A DNA stretch of 64,000 nucleotides, taken from positions 9,238,001 to 9,302,000 of the forward strand of contig NC_044278.2 of NCBI RefSeq assembly GCF_004027225.2, read 5' to 3'. The notes beneath the pieces were generated by a model. It was not told the DNA's origin and did no database searches. It worked only from the letters and a program-made list of their open reading frames with translations. This DNA is from Strigops habroptila. Taxonomy: Eukaryota; Chordata; Aves; Psittaciformes; Psittacidae. Each line of letters opens with the position of its first letter. The first letter of the stretch is position 1. A program made the position numbers and the translations under genes. Below are positions 1 through 10,560 of the stretch, in pieces.

Positions 1-1807
1 TATTAAACCTTTTGGACAAGCAGCTCAGCAAAATTTCAGGCAGAGGGAGATAGCGCATCTCTCACCTTCACACTCAAGTTATTAACCTCTTTTCCCCATG
101 TCACCAGATCTTGTCTGGAGAACTAAAGGTGAGATGTGATGTGGGCTCCTCCTCTTCTACTCCCTCAGGGTTAAAGAGCTCCTGTCCCTCCTCCTCACCC
201 AAGCAGCAGCAGGCTCTAGCTCTCTCCAGGAACAAAAGAGAAGATAAGGGGGATGATACTTAACTCAGAAGCAGAGAAGGGGAAAGTGGCTCCTTTCCAG
301 CCCTTCACTTCTCATCACTGTGAAGGTATTACCCCTCCCTATCTCACCCATGAGTAAAATCAGCTGCAAGAGTACAAAAGCCAACTACAGGACTGGATAC
401 AAAACCTTTACTATTATATATGATTGTGTACATTTAGAATCATTGCGATATCAGCTTAAAAGGATTACCTGAAGTATAATATGTGATAACTCCATACCAC
501 AAGTCACTGCCTGACAAAAAAGCATTACCCAGTTGTTGCTCTCAGCAGCAGCACTGCTTTAAGGACAAGAAGATGCCACAATCCAGGCTGTAAAGCATGT
601 TACTTGTACATATGCAACAGCAGAAATAAAAGCAGAGACGGAATGCTTATAAAACCCCCTAAATATGTTAAAAACTACAAAGAAAAAAAGACATGGAAGC
701 TCCCTCCCATTGTTTTACAGTATTTCAAAGGTCACATTTATGCATAGAACAAACCCTACAGCCTCCTAAGCATAAAAATGTCTTTTTATGCCTTTTTTTG
801 AAGTCACCCAGCCCAGTTGCACACCTGTGGGGTGACTTTTGGACAATGTATTTGCCTAAACAAATGGGTTTAAAACTAAACTCTTGCATCAAAGCAGGCA
901 GTCATTCCAGCAGGCTCCAGAATCTGCAAGCATAAGTTCAACCTAGCAAAACCCAAGTTCACCCAACTCATTCCTGCAACTTAGCTTTAGGATCAGAGAA
1001 TAAAAAACAGAAATCAAGCACCCCTCAACTTCTATTTTTTTCCTATGTATGATTTAAAAGGATGTGGCAACTCGAAGCAGAGAGAAAAGAAAAACCCTTC
1101 CAAAGCTGAAGGAACAAGTTTTTTACTTCTAACTGAAAAGTATTCGTAAAAATGGAAAACAGCTGTGACAGAAATGAGAAGGAAATACCTCACTACATCA
1201 AACCCAAGATCAAACATACTTAAAGAAAGCATTTCTCAAGAAAGCTCATTGACCCTAACAGTATCTTGGATGAAAAGTGATCTACTTCACAGTGTTAAAG
1301 CAGCATGATGCAAGTTGAACAGCAAGAGAGAATAATACAAAACCCCAAAGGTGTGGTTTTCAGTGTTCTAATCAGAATTGTAATTAAAAATTGAAGATTT
1401 ACAGAATCATCACCCAGTTACTGAGAAAAAATAAATCTTTAAAGAGCACCTCACCTAACTACCAACCTTCCTGATAAAAAGTGCAAATAAAGTTAAAGGC
1501 TATCAGCAGATACAAGAGTTTATTCCTTTGTTCTGGTTTTTTAATGTTAGCCATGTCAATGACATCAAACTTTCACCTTACTTTTCTCTAATCCTCTCTG
1601 TTGAAAACTGAGCTCTACTAAAGCGACTCAGGTGTCCCTTGGGAACTTCCTAAGCTGTAAAGTGAAAGGGTGGAAAGAATGTTCAATCCACAAGACACCT
1701 TCTTTGTTAACTCTTTGAGACAAGCAGGTATTGTAGGAAATTGAATAGACATATTCTCCTTTTAGACTGTTACTAAAGTCTAAATAGTGCTGTGAAAGTC
1801 TTACGTC

Positions 1808-1930
1808 TGCAAGCCCAGGTTGGATGGGGCTTGGAGCAACCTGCTCTAGTGAAAGGTGTCCCTGCCCCTAGCAGGGGGTTGGAACTGGATGAGCATAAGG
1901 TCCCTTCCAACCCAAACCAGCGTGCGATTG
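1808..1930 (+). mobile_element. CR1 LINE 3' end fragment
   Basis: This is a sense-orientation CR1 3' terminus. The hallmark segment runs from a 'ggttggatggggcttggagcaacctg'-type start through 'gcagggggttggaactggatgag' to the conserved 'cccttccaacccaaacc' near 1908-1925. It is 5'-truncated and no coding part remains. It is the oldest-looking type of repeat in this window. Confidence 0.85.
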
Positions 1931-2397
1931 CAGTTGAATGCAGTTTCTAATCATATCAGAGCTATACTTTAAAATCGTTTATATTATGACCCAGAAACCA
2001 AACCTTCTCAAATACTCTGCCTAGGGGAAGCCCCACTTCTGCTTCCCCTCAACACCTGCAAACGCATTTCCATCATCACCTGGGGCATTTTTGTTAAGTG
2101 AGGGCTCCCATGAACCTGTGCAAGTCTCCTCTCAAGCCCTCTGATCCTGTTCTGGCTCCTCCAAAATAACATCTAGAGCAATTGAGTGAAGAAGCTTATG
2201 TCTCATCAGCGAGAAAAAATGTAGTGAACACCACCACTTGCCTGTGCTCCAGTTTCTCTGTGTGTGAAATAGAGAAAATAGTATCAAGTACCAAATCCAC
2301 TCTTCCACTTTTGAATAGTTGTTCAAAAGCTTTAGTTAAAATGAAAACAGCAGCACATTACATCCATCCTTCTGACTTGTAATCTCTGAGCCCAATA

Positions 2398-2925
2398 CAG
2401 TAAGTACAGTGAGGCTGCACCTCGAATCCTGTGTTCAGTTCTGGGCCCCTCACTACAAGAGAGACATTGAAGTGCTGGAGCGGGACCAGAGAAGGGCAAT
2501 GGAGCTGGTGCAGGGCCTGGAGCACAAGTGTGATGAGGAACAGCTGAGGGACCTGAGGGGGTTTAGTCTGGAGAAGAGAAGGCTCAGGGGGGACCTTATC
2601 GCTCTCTACAACTGCCTGACAGGAGGTTGCAGTGAGGTGGGGTCGGTCTCTTCTCCCAAGGAACAAGGGGAAACAGCCTCAAGCTGCACCAGGGGAGGTT
2701 TAGATGGAGATGAGAAACAATTCCTTCCCCAGAGGGTGCTCAGGCACTGGAACAGGCTGCCCAGGGCAGTGCTGGAGTCACCGTCCCTGCAAGTGTTCAC
2801 ACACCGTGTGGAGGAGGCCCTCAGTGCCATGGGTTAGTGGTGGCCTTGGCAGTGCTGGGCAACGGTTGGACTGGATAATCTTAAAGATCTTTTCCAACCA
2901 AGCATTATCCTACAATTCTATGGTT
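2398..2925 (+). mobile_element. CR1 LINE 3' fragment, about 0.5 kb
   Basis: This sense CR1 copy covers the 3' end of ORF2 and the 3' UTR. It starts at 'ctgtgttcagttctgggcccct' type sequence, passes through the 'gagggtgctcaggcactgg' segment and ends near 'cctacaattctatgg'. The open frame at 2409-2837 is residual CR1 sequence and not a host gene. A copy of the same subtype lies in opposite orientation at 53300-53733. Confidence 0.88.
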
Positions 2926-3249
2926 TTACTTCCACCTGGTATACAGCTTTCAGATATATAACTGTTCCCAACCACATCAGTGACGTGACACTACACTACA
3001 CCACCACCACGCACAAGCACACTTATCTACAGGATCACATCCCCAAGTCCCGCCTCTGATGTTCGTGAGCAATCCCCGCTGAGGAATTCGCTGTATATTC
3101 CTCTGGACACACCGCGGGAGCCAAATGTCTCCTCTACGTACCAGATGCTAACCCCCCTCCGCTCTTTAAGGCTTTTAAACCGGGAAACCGGTTATCCTAC
3201 CACACACATCCGCCTTTTTACCCCTCCCTCCACGGCTGGTCCTGGTCCT

Positions 3250-3680
3250 GATCCCGGTCCCACCGCATCCCCCCCGCGTTATTAACCATGTCTCGTACTC
3301 ACAGGCCCGCGGCGCGGCCGCCTCTCGTCCTCCCGGGGCCGCGCTGACACCTCAGCCCGCTCCCGGCGCGACCCCGCGCAGGCGCCGACGGCTGAGGGGA
3401 GGGGAGGAACGGAGGAGAAGAAGGGAGGAGAGGAGCCGGGCCCTTCCTTCCCGAAGGGAGCGGGGAAGGGATGATGTACCGCGGCCGGCTCTATCCACCG
3501 GCCTCGCTTCTCTCGGTGCACCGCCGCGACCGCCCCTTCCTCAGCACCGCCACCGGCCACAGAGCGCGGGGATAGAGCGGCCGCCTCCCGCCACAGAGAC
3601 CCCCGCCGGAGGGCGGCCATGGCGGCTGCTCGGCGGGGTTGGGAGCAGCGAGCAGTGCGGGCTTATCCGCTTGTTTGCTT
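3250..3680. promoter_or_regulatory. CpG island promoter of a minus-strand gene
   Basis: A sharp island of GC- and CpG-rich sequence sits in otherwise AT-rich DNA. It contains an NRF1-like palindrome (GCGCAGGCGC) near 3376-3385 and no TATA box in the minus direction. The exon on the minus strand ends in a consensus donor, so transcription is drawn leftwards. Activity in the plus direction cannot be excluded from sequence alone. Confidence 0.7.
3303..3620 (-). other. Probable first exon of an unidentified minus-strand gene
   Basis: On the minus strand an ATG at 3620 sits in a strong Kozak context (gccgccATGg). The frame stays open to a consensus donor (GTGAGTACG, with GT at 3302-3301). The roughly 106 codons are rich in Arg, Ala, Gly and Pro, as in a CpG-island 5' UTR, and resemble no family I know, so the exon may be untranslated. 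TMEM39A lies head-to-head on its right. In mammals the head-to-head neighbour of TMEM39A is POGLUT1. That is a synteny guess only: no POGLUT1 signal peptide is visible in the exon. Confidence 0.4.
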
Positions 3681-4084
3681 TAGGGTTGCAGAGTAAACTG
3701 GGGAAGCACAGCGTTATCAGCGCAGGTCAGATAGTGCCCGCGGCTCGGCACGCCCGGGGTGTGCGCGGCTGGGTGCCAGGTCTTGAGGGAGTGCCAGGTT
3801 TTAGGGGGGGGTTAAGCTGGAAGGGGGTTTTGAGGGCCATAGGCATCACAGCATTTGCTGGTGCTCACCTAAAGTTGGGAGGTTTGCTTCGTCTCAAGGT
3901 TTATCTGTTTTGTTTGGCACTTCTCTGCAGTGAGATTAGATGGAGTTTATCAGTTCTTCAGTCTCAGAAATCAGGACTAAAGATGCCTGCTTCCAAAACC
4001 TGGTTGCTCAGGAAAGAGAAAGGTGTTCTTCCTGAAGTAAAATCACAACAGGGCTTTTTGTGTCCAACCCTAACAGAGTGCAGG

Positions 4085-4296
4085 CAGAACCCCTCCAAAG
4101 ATGCAGGCTGGGGGTGAGGAAGAAATTCTTTACACTGAGGGTGGTAAAACACTGGCACAGACTGCCCAGAGAGGTGGTGGATGAACCATCCCTGGAGATA
4201 TCCAAGGCTGGATGTGGTGCTGGGCACCTTCATCTAGTTGCAGAGGGGTTGGACTAGATGAGCTTTAAAGGTCCCTTCCAACCCAAACTATTCATC
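4085..4296 (+). mobile_element. CR1 LINE 3' fragment
   Basis: This is a sense CR1 3' end. It starts in the 'gtgaggaagaaattctttac' segment, continues through 'cactggcacagactgcccagagag' and ends at 'cccttccaacccaaactattc'. It belongs to a different CR1 subtype from the copy at 2398-2925, sharing 'atccctggagatatccaaggc' with the copy at 23455-23845. Confidence 0.85.
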
Positions 4297-4595
4297 AGTA
4301 TTTTTCTTCATATATGAAAAAAGCTTCAAAGGTGTTTTCACCTGCAGTACAAATCACTGTATGGATGAACCAAAGTTCAGATGACTAAAATGTAATGTTT
4401 GCTGTTTCTCCATGCAAAACTTCCCAGCCTAACTGCGCCTACCAGCCAAAATTATTTTATATGCCAGCCAAATTAAATTATTTGGTCAAAATATCAAAGC
4501 CATTTCACTGACAATGGCAAGAAAAGCGAAAGGGGAGCAGTAGGGATGACCACAGCACTGCCCTGCTGAGTCTGCTTGGCTCTAGGGTCAGCCTG

Positions 4596-4720
4596 CATGC
4601 ATGCCCATCAGGGGTTGGAACATACTACCCCTAGACCTCCATAAGGTTGCATCCAAGAGGAATCTTGGTGATCTTAAGGTCTATTCCAACTGAGTTGATT
4701 CTATGATTGTATGAAATTAG
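4596..4720 (+). mobile_element. Degenerate CR1 3' tail
   Basis: A short, diverged sense fragment. It retains 'caggggttggaac', 'gatcttaaggtc' and 'gattctatgattgtatg' in CR1 order. An insertion or heavy divergence lies in the middle. Confidence 0.6.
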
Positions 4721-5765
4721 ACCTGAGAGAGAAGGAAAGACAGTGTTAAATTTCTTCTGCTTGTAAATAGCAAAGTCGATAATCCAAAATGAAATACATG
4801 AGTAGTTGTCCAGTAAAAACTGCGCGAGTGGCTCCTTTTCTAATGGCATCAGTGACACCTATTGATGGCTTTAGTTGGCTTTTAGAATCCAGATGCTAGT
4901 TGCTGATTGTAATCCAATCTGCCAAAGCAGCATCGGTCTCAAAGATAGTAAGTTTCTGTTAGTGCTGTAAGAATCAGAGCTATAGATGCAGCAGGCACTC
5001 TGCTGAGAGGGTGGCAGAGAGCATTAGTCATTATGTGACCCAGTGAGAGTGTATCAGCATTCTCCAGCTTATCAGGCCACACGCATGCTGCAGGCTTAAT
5101 CAGCGTGTATCTTGTGTCCCAACACACGCAGCAGATCACATTGTCCTTCATCAGGCCAGCAGAGAGAGGTAAGTGAATGATGGGACCTGAAGCTCCTGTG
5201 GTGGGGGTCTCACAGCTTAGGGAAGAGCAGAGAGGAGATGGCTGATGGTACGTGTGAAGGTGCTGGAAGCGAGTTGGGATCTGCAAGTGCTGTGTGGACT
5301 CGGAGGCATCAGGAATACTGTGTTACACGGGTATGAATGATGTGCAGGAAACTTACGTTATTGCAGTGAAGGCATCTTGGGGATGTGGGAAACAAGTAGG
5401 GAAACAAACAGCTCACAGAACACTGTGTTAAATGATCTAAGCTCTTCTATGGCTACACTGTTATAAAAGTTCCTCTGTGTGTTTTCCCCCACAAGTGTCC
5501 TTATCTATCAAATTTAGCATTTGTCAAGCTTTCTTTAATCAGGTTTCTTTCTGCTGGACTAAATCCTATGGTTGTTCCAAAAAATAAAACCCTCTGTGGA
5601 TCTCGTAGGAGCAGAATCTGTATTGAGAAGGGTCCTGAGTCAGGGGTGTTCTTCAGCAATCTACCTTTAATCTTTTGTTAAGCAAAACCTTACATTTTCC
5701 CCTACCTCAGAAATGCAGGTTGTCCTAGGTGAGATCTTTAGCTGTTGATTTTAATCTCATTTCTA

Positions 5766-5968
5766 GAATCCCAGACTGGTTTGGGTTGGAAAGGACCTTA
5801 AAGCTCATCCAGTTCCAACCCCTTGCCACGGGCAGGGACACCTTCCACTAGAGCAGGTTGCTCCAAGCCCCTGTGTCCAACCTGGCCTTGAACACTGCCA
5901 GGGATGGGGCAGCCACAGCTTCTCTGGGCACCCTGTGCCAGTGCCTCAGCACCCTCACAGGGAAGACA
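5766..5968 (-). mobile_element. CR1 LINE 3' fragment, antisense
   Basis: Read on the minus strand this is a standard CR1 3' end: 'gggtgctgaggcactggcac' through 'gttcaaggccaggttggac' to 'ttccaacccaaaccagtc'. It is truncated at its 5' side near 5968. Confidence 0.88.
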
Positions 5969-8867
5969 AGAACCAAACTTAAGCTACCCAGAATATTTGC
6001 CACATGCAAATGTAGTACAAGCTATTTCCAACACACACCCACACCCCATACCCCCCCAAATATCCCAGTGACTCAAAGTTTTCACAATATAATGTTTTTG
6101 AAATCTTTGGGAAAAAAAATCATTAGTTGTGAAAAAATGCCAATAAATAATTAGCCTTAAACTTAGCAGCAGGTATGTCAGTGGAATGCCACGTCTCCGG
6201 TTTGGGGAGGGACACACAGCACATGGCATGTTGAGTAACATTGTTGTGTTGAGGTGATGAACGGACCCCTTTGTCCTGGCTGGGAAGAGGCAGTGATAGC
6301 AGGCAGAGAACCTGGTGCCTCTCTGGTTTCCTTAGCACAGCATTAACAGGTTCCCTCAGAAGTCAAATCCAGAGCAGCAGGGTCTTAGTGCTACTAAAAG
6401 CAATCCTTGATGTAGTTTGTCTCAATATAGTGTCACAGAAACAGTGGAATTTCTGGGCAAAGAGAATCAGAACCTGGGTCACTTGGGTCTGTTTCTGTTA
6501 GTGTTGCTGTTTGTGGAGCAGGGGTAGGTTTTAAAGCTCTGCAGGTTAGTTTCCTATTCAGAGACATCAGTGATTTGAAAGAAAATTGTTCCATAACATG
6601 ACTTGTAGAAGATGTCCAGAAGCACTGTTTTCTTGGATACAGATCCAAAGCCCACATTGGATGCTCTTCCTGGCAGTAAGTGTGAAAGCAGCCTTTCTTC
6701 TTCTTCTTTGCTCTTCAATCTCACAGTTTAAACACAGGCCTTTAACCTGATAAAACTCTTGAATAAAAGCTGTTCGCCTTGCGCAGTGTGGCCTTGAAAG
6801 GTGAACGACAGCAGTGTCCCTGTCTTGCAGGCAGAGGTGATGCAGAGGAACCTTCGGAAGTGACATTGGACTTCCCAGGCAGTGTTTTGTGCACAAAGGC
6901 TAACTGGTGGTTGTGTGGCCACAAGAGGAAGTTCTGCCTCAAGAGTTTAGACATGAGTGACTCATGATCCCCATGACACTAGTGTATATTTTGTAGAAGT
7001 GTTAGTATTGCTGTGTTAAATCCAGAGTTCTGAGCTCCTGGTTTTACTGTGTCATCCTCACCTACACTCTGTTTTAAACCTTGGAACCCAATCCTGGCAC
7101 ACACTGACTAACCATTCTGCAGCACAGAATAACTTCCATGGTAGTATATTCTGGTGGTGATGGCTCACTGTCACAGTTGCACAAGTCAGCAAAGCAGAGC
7201 TTTATCATGGGGCAGGTGCCAATAATGGTGTGATATCAGTAGAAAGGAGCTTAAAGTGGACCTCAAAAGTCATCCCAGCAGCTGGTGGATGTTCAAGCAA
7301 TTGGTTTATGCTGAATTTCATGTCACTGCAGCTACACTGTGGTGGTACCTGACCTTGTCAAGGTATGTTGTACACAAGACCAAAGTTAGATCTTTGTGTT
7401 GTGGAGGTAAGGCTTTGCCTCTGAGTTAAGCATCAGCTGTATCCCAGGGTAAATTTACAGGGCTGGTCAGGGTCACAGCTGCTGATGTCCCCCAGGCTGT
7501 GGGGCAATAGCCCTGGAGTAAAAGGATAGAGGGGATTTTTGATAAAAAGGAAGGAGTTAAATCGATAAGAATGGAAAGGGATTTGAAACAGGAGGGAGAG
7601 TGAGTGGCAAGGAAAAGGGGTTAGGTCTTCTGAGGGACAGTGGGAAACAGACACGAAGCATGGCAGAAGTGAGAACCAGATGAAAAGGGTGTTAACCTGA
7701 AACACCAGAAAGGAAATGAGAGCGAGAAGAAAACAGGAACAGAGGTAAAGGCCAAATCAAGTGTGCTGCTGGCTGAGAGTGCAAGAAGTTTTATAGCATT
7801 AGTGTTTGCCGTGTGCTGTCTGGTGTGCAGTGACTCAGTACGTGTGCTCTGTCAAAGTCCCCATAGCAGTTACACATTGAATGAGAGAGGAGGAGTCTTT
7901 TTGAACATGGATCTTTTTGAACATACTTCCCTGGGCTTCTCATGGGTGTAATCCAGTGTTTCACATCATGAATTCCCATGTCAATTTCCGAAAATGCAAA
8001 AAGGATGGTCTCATCTTTCACATTCTGCCTGATCTGCAACTTGTTCCTCAGTCCCAGTTTCCTCAGCCCAGTCTGGATTACAGTTTCCATGCAAATATGA
8101 GGAGCCCAAGGACCCAGATGTTCACAGAGCTCTCTAAGGAATTTAGGGATAAAAATACCATGTGCCATGGATTGGCCACAAGGACCCTGGCAGATAAATG
8201 TAAGGTATTTCTGAAATGGTGTTATCAGAGATAGATAGAATAAATTGTCACATACTGTTTCCATGGGAGAATGAGAAAGGAAAAGCTGAGGCACCCGTCT
8301 CCATACCATTTCATTGAATTCTACTGGTGTTCACATTTGCATCCGAAAAGGAATCTCACCCCTGTTGGACTAGCATAAACCTGTCTCCTGCCTTACTGTG
8401 CCTCGTTGCACAGATCAGCTAAGATCTCCTGGGCATGTTTTACACAAAGAGCAGCTTTCTCTTGGGGCAGGGGCCTCAGGCCTTGGAGACGCCTGGACTG
8501 AGGTTAAGAACCATTTCTTTTGCCAAAGATTTCACAGTTTAGTTTGGGTTTGGGTTTTTTTTCCAGCTGATCTGGGCCAGTGGAACGCTTTGGCAGGTTT
8601 CCTAGTAGAAGGTGTGTATTACTGAGGTGCAGATGCAGCTCTGTGGTCACAGTTGGCTGGTCCAGCTGGGCTGTGCCTGCTCATTTCTGTGGCTACAGGG
8701 GGAAGGGTGAGCAAAGCTGAGGTGTGAGGGCAGTGAGGCAGGCACATGGGTCTGTTCGGAGCATGGCAGCTGTGGTCCAGTTCATAGATGTGAAAATCAC
8801 CTGAAGATCCCAGCAGTGCCTCCGCTCTGTCGCTTTATATCGCGATAGTCGTGCGATATATCGCGAT

Positions 8868-8945
8868 TCCCTGCCCACGGCAGGGAGTTGGAACTAGATG
8901 ATCTTAAGGCCCTTTCCAACCCTAACTGTTCTATGATTCTGTGCT
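8868..8945 (+). mobile_element. CR1 3' tail, very short
   Basis: About 75 bp of sense CR1 3' end, from 'ccctgcccacggcaggga' to 'ttctatgattctgtg'. Directly 5' of it is the unusual CpG-rich palindromic block at 8836-8868, described separately. Confidence 0.75.
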
Positions 8946-9587
8946 GCTGATGCTGAAGGAAGGAAAGTGAATGCATGAGGCACATGTGTTCCCTGCAGGT
9001 AGGAAATAAGGAGGAAGAATTCTGTATCAGAAACAAGCCCAACCACACCGATAAGACAATGAGACTGTACCAGAGCCTCTTCCAGACCATTTTAAAAGTT
9101 AGAACAGTGGAAAAGATTGGTTAAGCCAACTCTACCCCATTTATCACAGTCTGTTGCTCACACATCAGATTCTTTCTTTCCTCCAGTATCTCCTCTCGCT
9201 CCCTGGGAGATCTTTCTCGCTGTGACTGTGACAGCTAACCATTCAAAGAGGTACCTTGCCACCAGTGCAGCTCCCCAGCTCTGGGCTGGCACCTGCTGAA
9301 AGCCCCCCCGGAAAGCCTTGGGTCGGTTTCGTGCCAACCTTCGGCTCTTTGCTGCCGCTTGGTGGCTGTTGCAGATACTGCCCCGTGTCCCTTCCCCGCT
9401 GCCGGCTCCGCGCTGGGTCTCTCGGTGCCCTGAGCACCCGTGTGTGGCTCCTCACACAGTGGGGTGCCCAGGTCTTCTCCAGTGAGGCGCCTGCCTCGCA
9501 CCTCAGCTGAGGGTGGCAGTGGCACCGGGGCTTTGCAGCTGTTCATGTGCAGTCATAGATGTGCAGACTGTAATGAAGCAGTTAATT

Positions 9588-9722
9588 ATGATTTAGTGTT
9601 CAAGGCCAGGTTGGACGAGGCTTTTGAGCAGCCTGGTCTAGAGGAAGGTGTCCCTGCCCATAGCAGGGGGTTAGAACTGGATGAGCTTTAATGTCCCTTC
9701 AACCCAAACCAGTCTGGGATTT
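9588..9722 (+). mobile_element. CR1 3' fragment
   Basis: Sense CR1 3' end beginning in 'gtgttcaaggccaggttgga' and ending with 'aacccaaaccagtctgggat'. Another CR1 copy starts just downstream at about 9755, so this is a nested or adjacent pair. Confidence 0.8.
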
Positions 9723-9754
9723 CATGATGCAGAGCACAGAGCTTTCTGGGTTGA

Positions 9755-10137
9755 TTAGCCTTGTTAAGCCTGGAGAAGACAAGACTCTGGGGAGACGTTA
9801 TAGCAGCTCCCAGTAAATGGGCCCATATGAAACCTGGAGAGGGACTTTTTACAAGGGTGTAGTGACAGGACAAGGGGAATGGCTTTAACCTAACAGAGGG
9901 GAGATTGAGATGAGATATAAGGAACAAGTTCTTCACTGTGAGGGTGCTGAGGCACTGGCACAGGGTGCCCAGAGGAGCTGTGGCTGCCCCATCCCTGGCA
10001 GTGTTCAAGGCCAGGTTGGACACAGGGGCTTGGAGCAACCTGCTCTAGTGGAAGGTGTCCCTGCCCCTGGCAGGGGATTGGAGCTGGATGAGCTTTAAAG
10101 TCTCTTCCAACCCAAACCATTCTGTGATTCTATTATT
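9755..10137 (+). mobile_element. CR1 LINE 3' fragment abutting the TMEM39A promoter
   Basis: Sense CR1 copy of about 380 bp. It runs from 'aagcctggagaagacaagac' through the 'gctgaggcactggcacaggg' segment to 'ttccaacccaaaccattctg' and the octamer tail at about 10110-10137. Its end lies about 60 bp from the start of the TMEM39A CpG island, so it forms the island's upstream border. Confidence 0.88.
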
Positions 10138-10189
10138 ATTAGTTGCGATTCTAGAGCAACAACATGTTCCTGGTGCAGCATTAACCGCA

Positions 10190-10560
10190 TACAGGGACGG
10201 AGCTGCCACCACCAAGATGGCGGCTCGGCGCGGCCGCCCCGCCCCTCAGCGCCCTTCCCTCCCTGGGCCGTCCCCGGCCGCCGATCGCGGCGGTGTGTGC
10301 TGCCGCCGCCGCCTGTCGCCCTGTGATGAGAGCATCAGCCCTCACTGCCACGTCTCCCGGGCAGCTGCGGTGGCGGCGGGCTGCGGGGCTCGGGGCTGGC
10401 CGCCGGGAGGGGACCCCGCTGCCGGCTGATGTCCGAGCCGCGCCGCCGCCCGCGCTTGGATGTGTGAGTACCGGCGGGACGGGACCCTGCCCCGGCTGTG
10501 AGGGGCGGTGCGGGGTGGTGCGGGGCCGGGCGGCCGAGCCCGCGGGCTGCCGCCTGCCTG
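10190..10560 (+). promoter_or_regulatory. TMEM39A: CpG island promoter of TMEM39A
   Basis: GC- and CpG-rich sequence with no TATA box, typical of a broadly expressed gene. It includes an 'aagatggcggc' element (YY1-like) at about 10216-10226. A strong donor (GTGAGTACC) at 10464 lies inside the island, so the exon ending at 10463 is very probably the gene's untranslated first exon. Confidence 0.75.
10226..10463 (+). other. TMEM39A: TMEM39A exon 1 (5' UTR; start not fixed)
   Basis: The right edge is set by the donor GT at 10464-10465; the left edge is a guess. It joins the acceptor at 22056-22057 in front of the first coding exon. Two ATGs in the exon matter. The one at 10429 opens a frame overlapping the main start, and the one at 10460 is in frame with the main ORF after splicing (see findings). 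Confidence 0.55.

Larger units (their letters stand above)
1..3302 (-). other. Non-coding stretch, probably intron 1 of an unidentified minus-strand gene
   Basis: No open frame here resembles a known protein and no convincing exon with flanking splice sites was found. The assignment to an intron is an inference. It rests only on the CpG-island exon at 3303-3620, which ends in a strong minus-strand donor and would splice leftwards into this region or beyond the window. The stretch is AT-rich with scattered AATAAA-like hexamers of no clear meaning, and it holds the two CR1 fragments listed separately. Confidence 0.35.
3690..10135. other. Intergenic region with CR1 pieces
   Basis: No supported gene lies here. 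Open frames in this stretch are short, uncorroborated by splice sites, or derived from the CR1 copies listed separately (about 4085, 4596, 5766, 8868, 9588 and 9755). A small GC-rich patch at about 9240-9550 stands out and is noted as a finding. Between 6000 and 8800 I see only ordinary AT-rich unique sequence. Confidence 0.5.

Noticed and set aside
2409-2837. A 142-codon open frame on the plus strand
   Set aside because: It lies entirely within a CR1 LINE 3' end, and the same translation recurs in other CR1 copies in the window.
7791-8309. A 172-codon minus-strand open frame in intergenic DNA
   Set aside because: No family resemblance, no CpG or splice context, and no codon pattern that sets it apart; a chance open frame is the simplest explanation.
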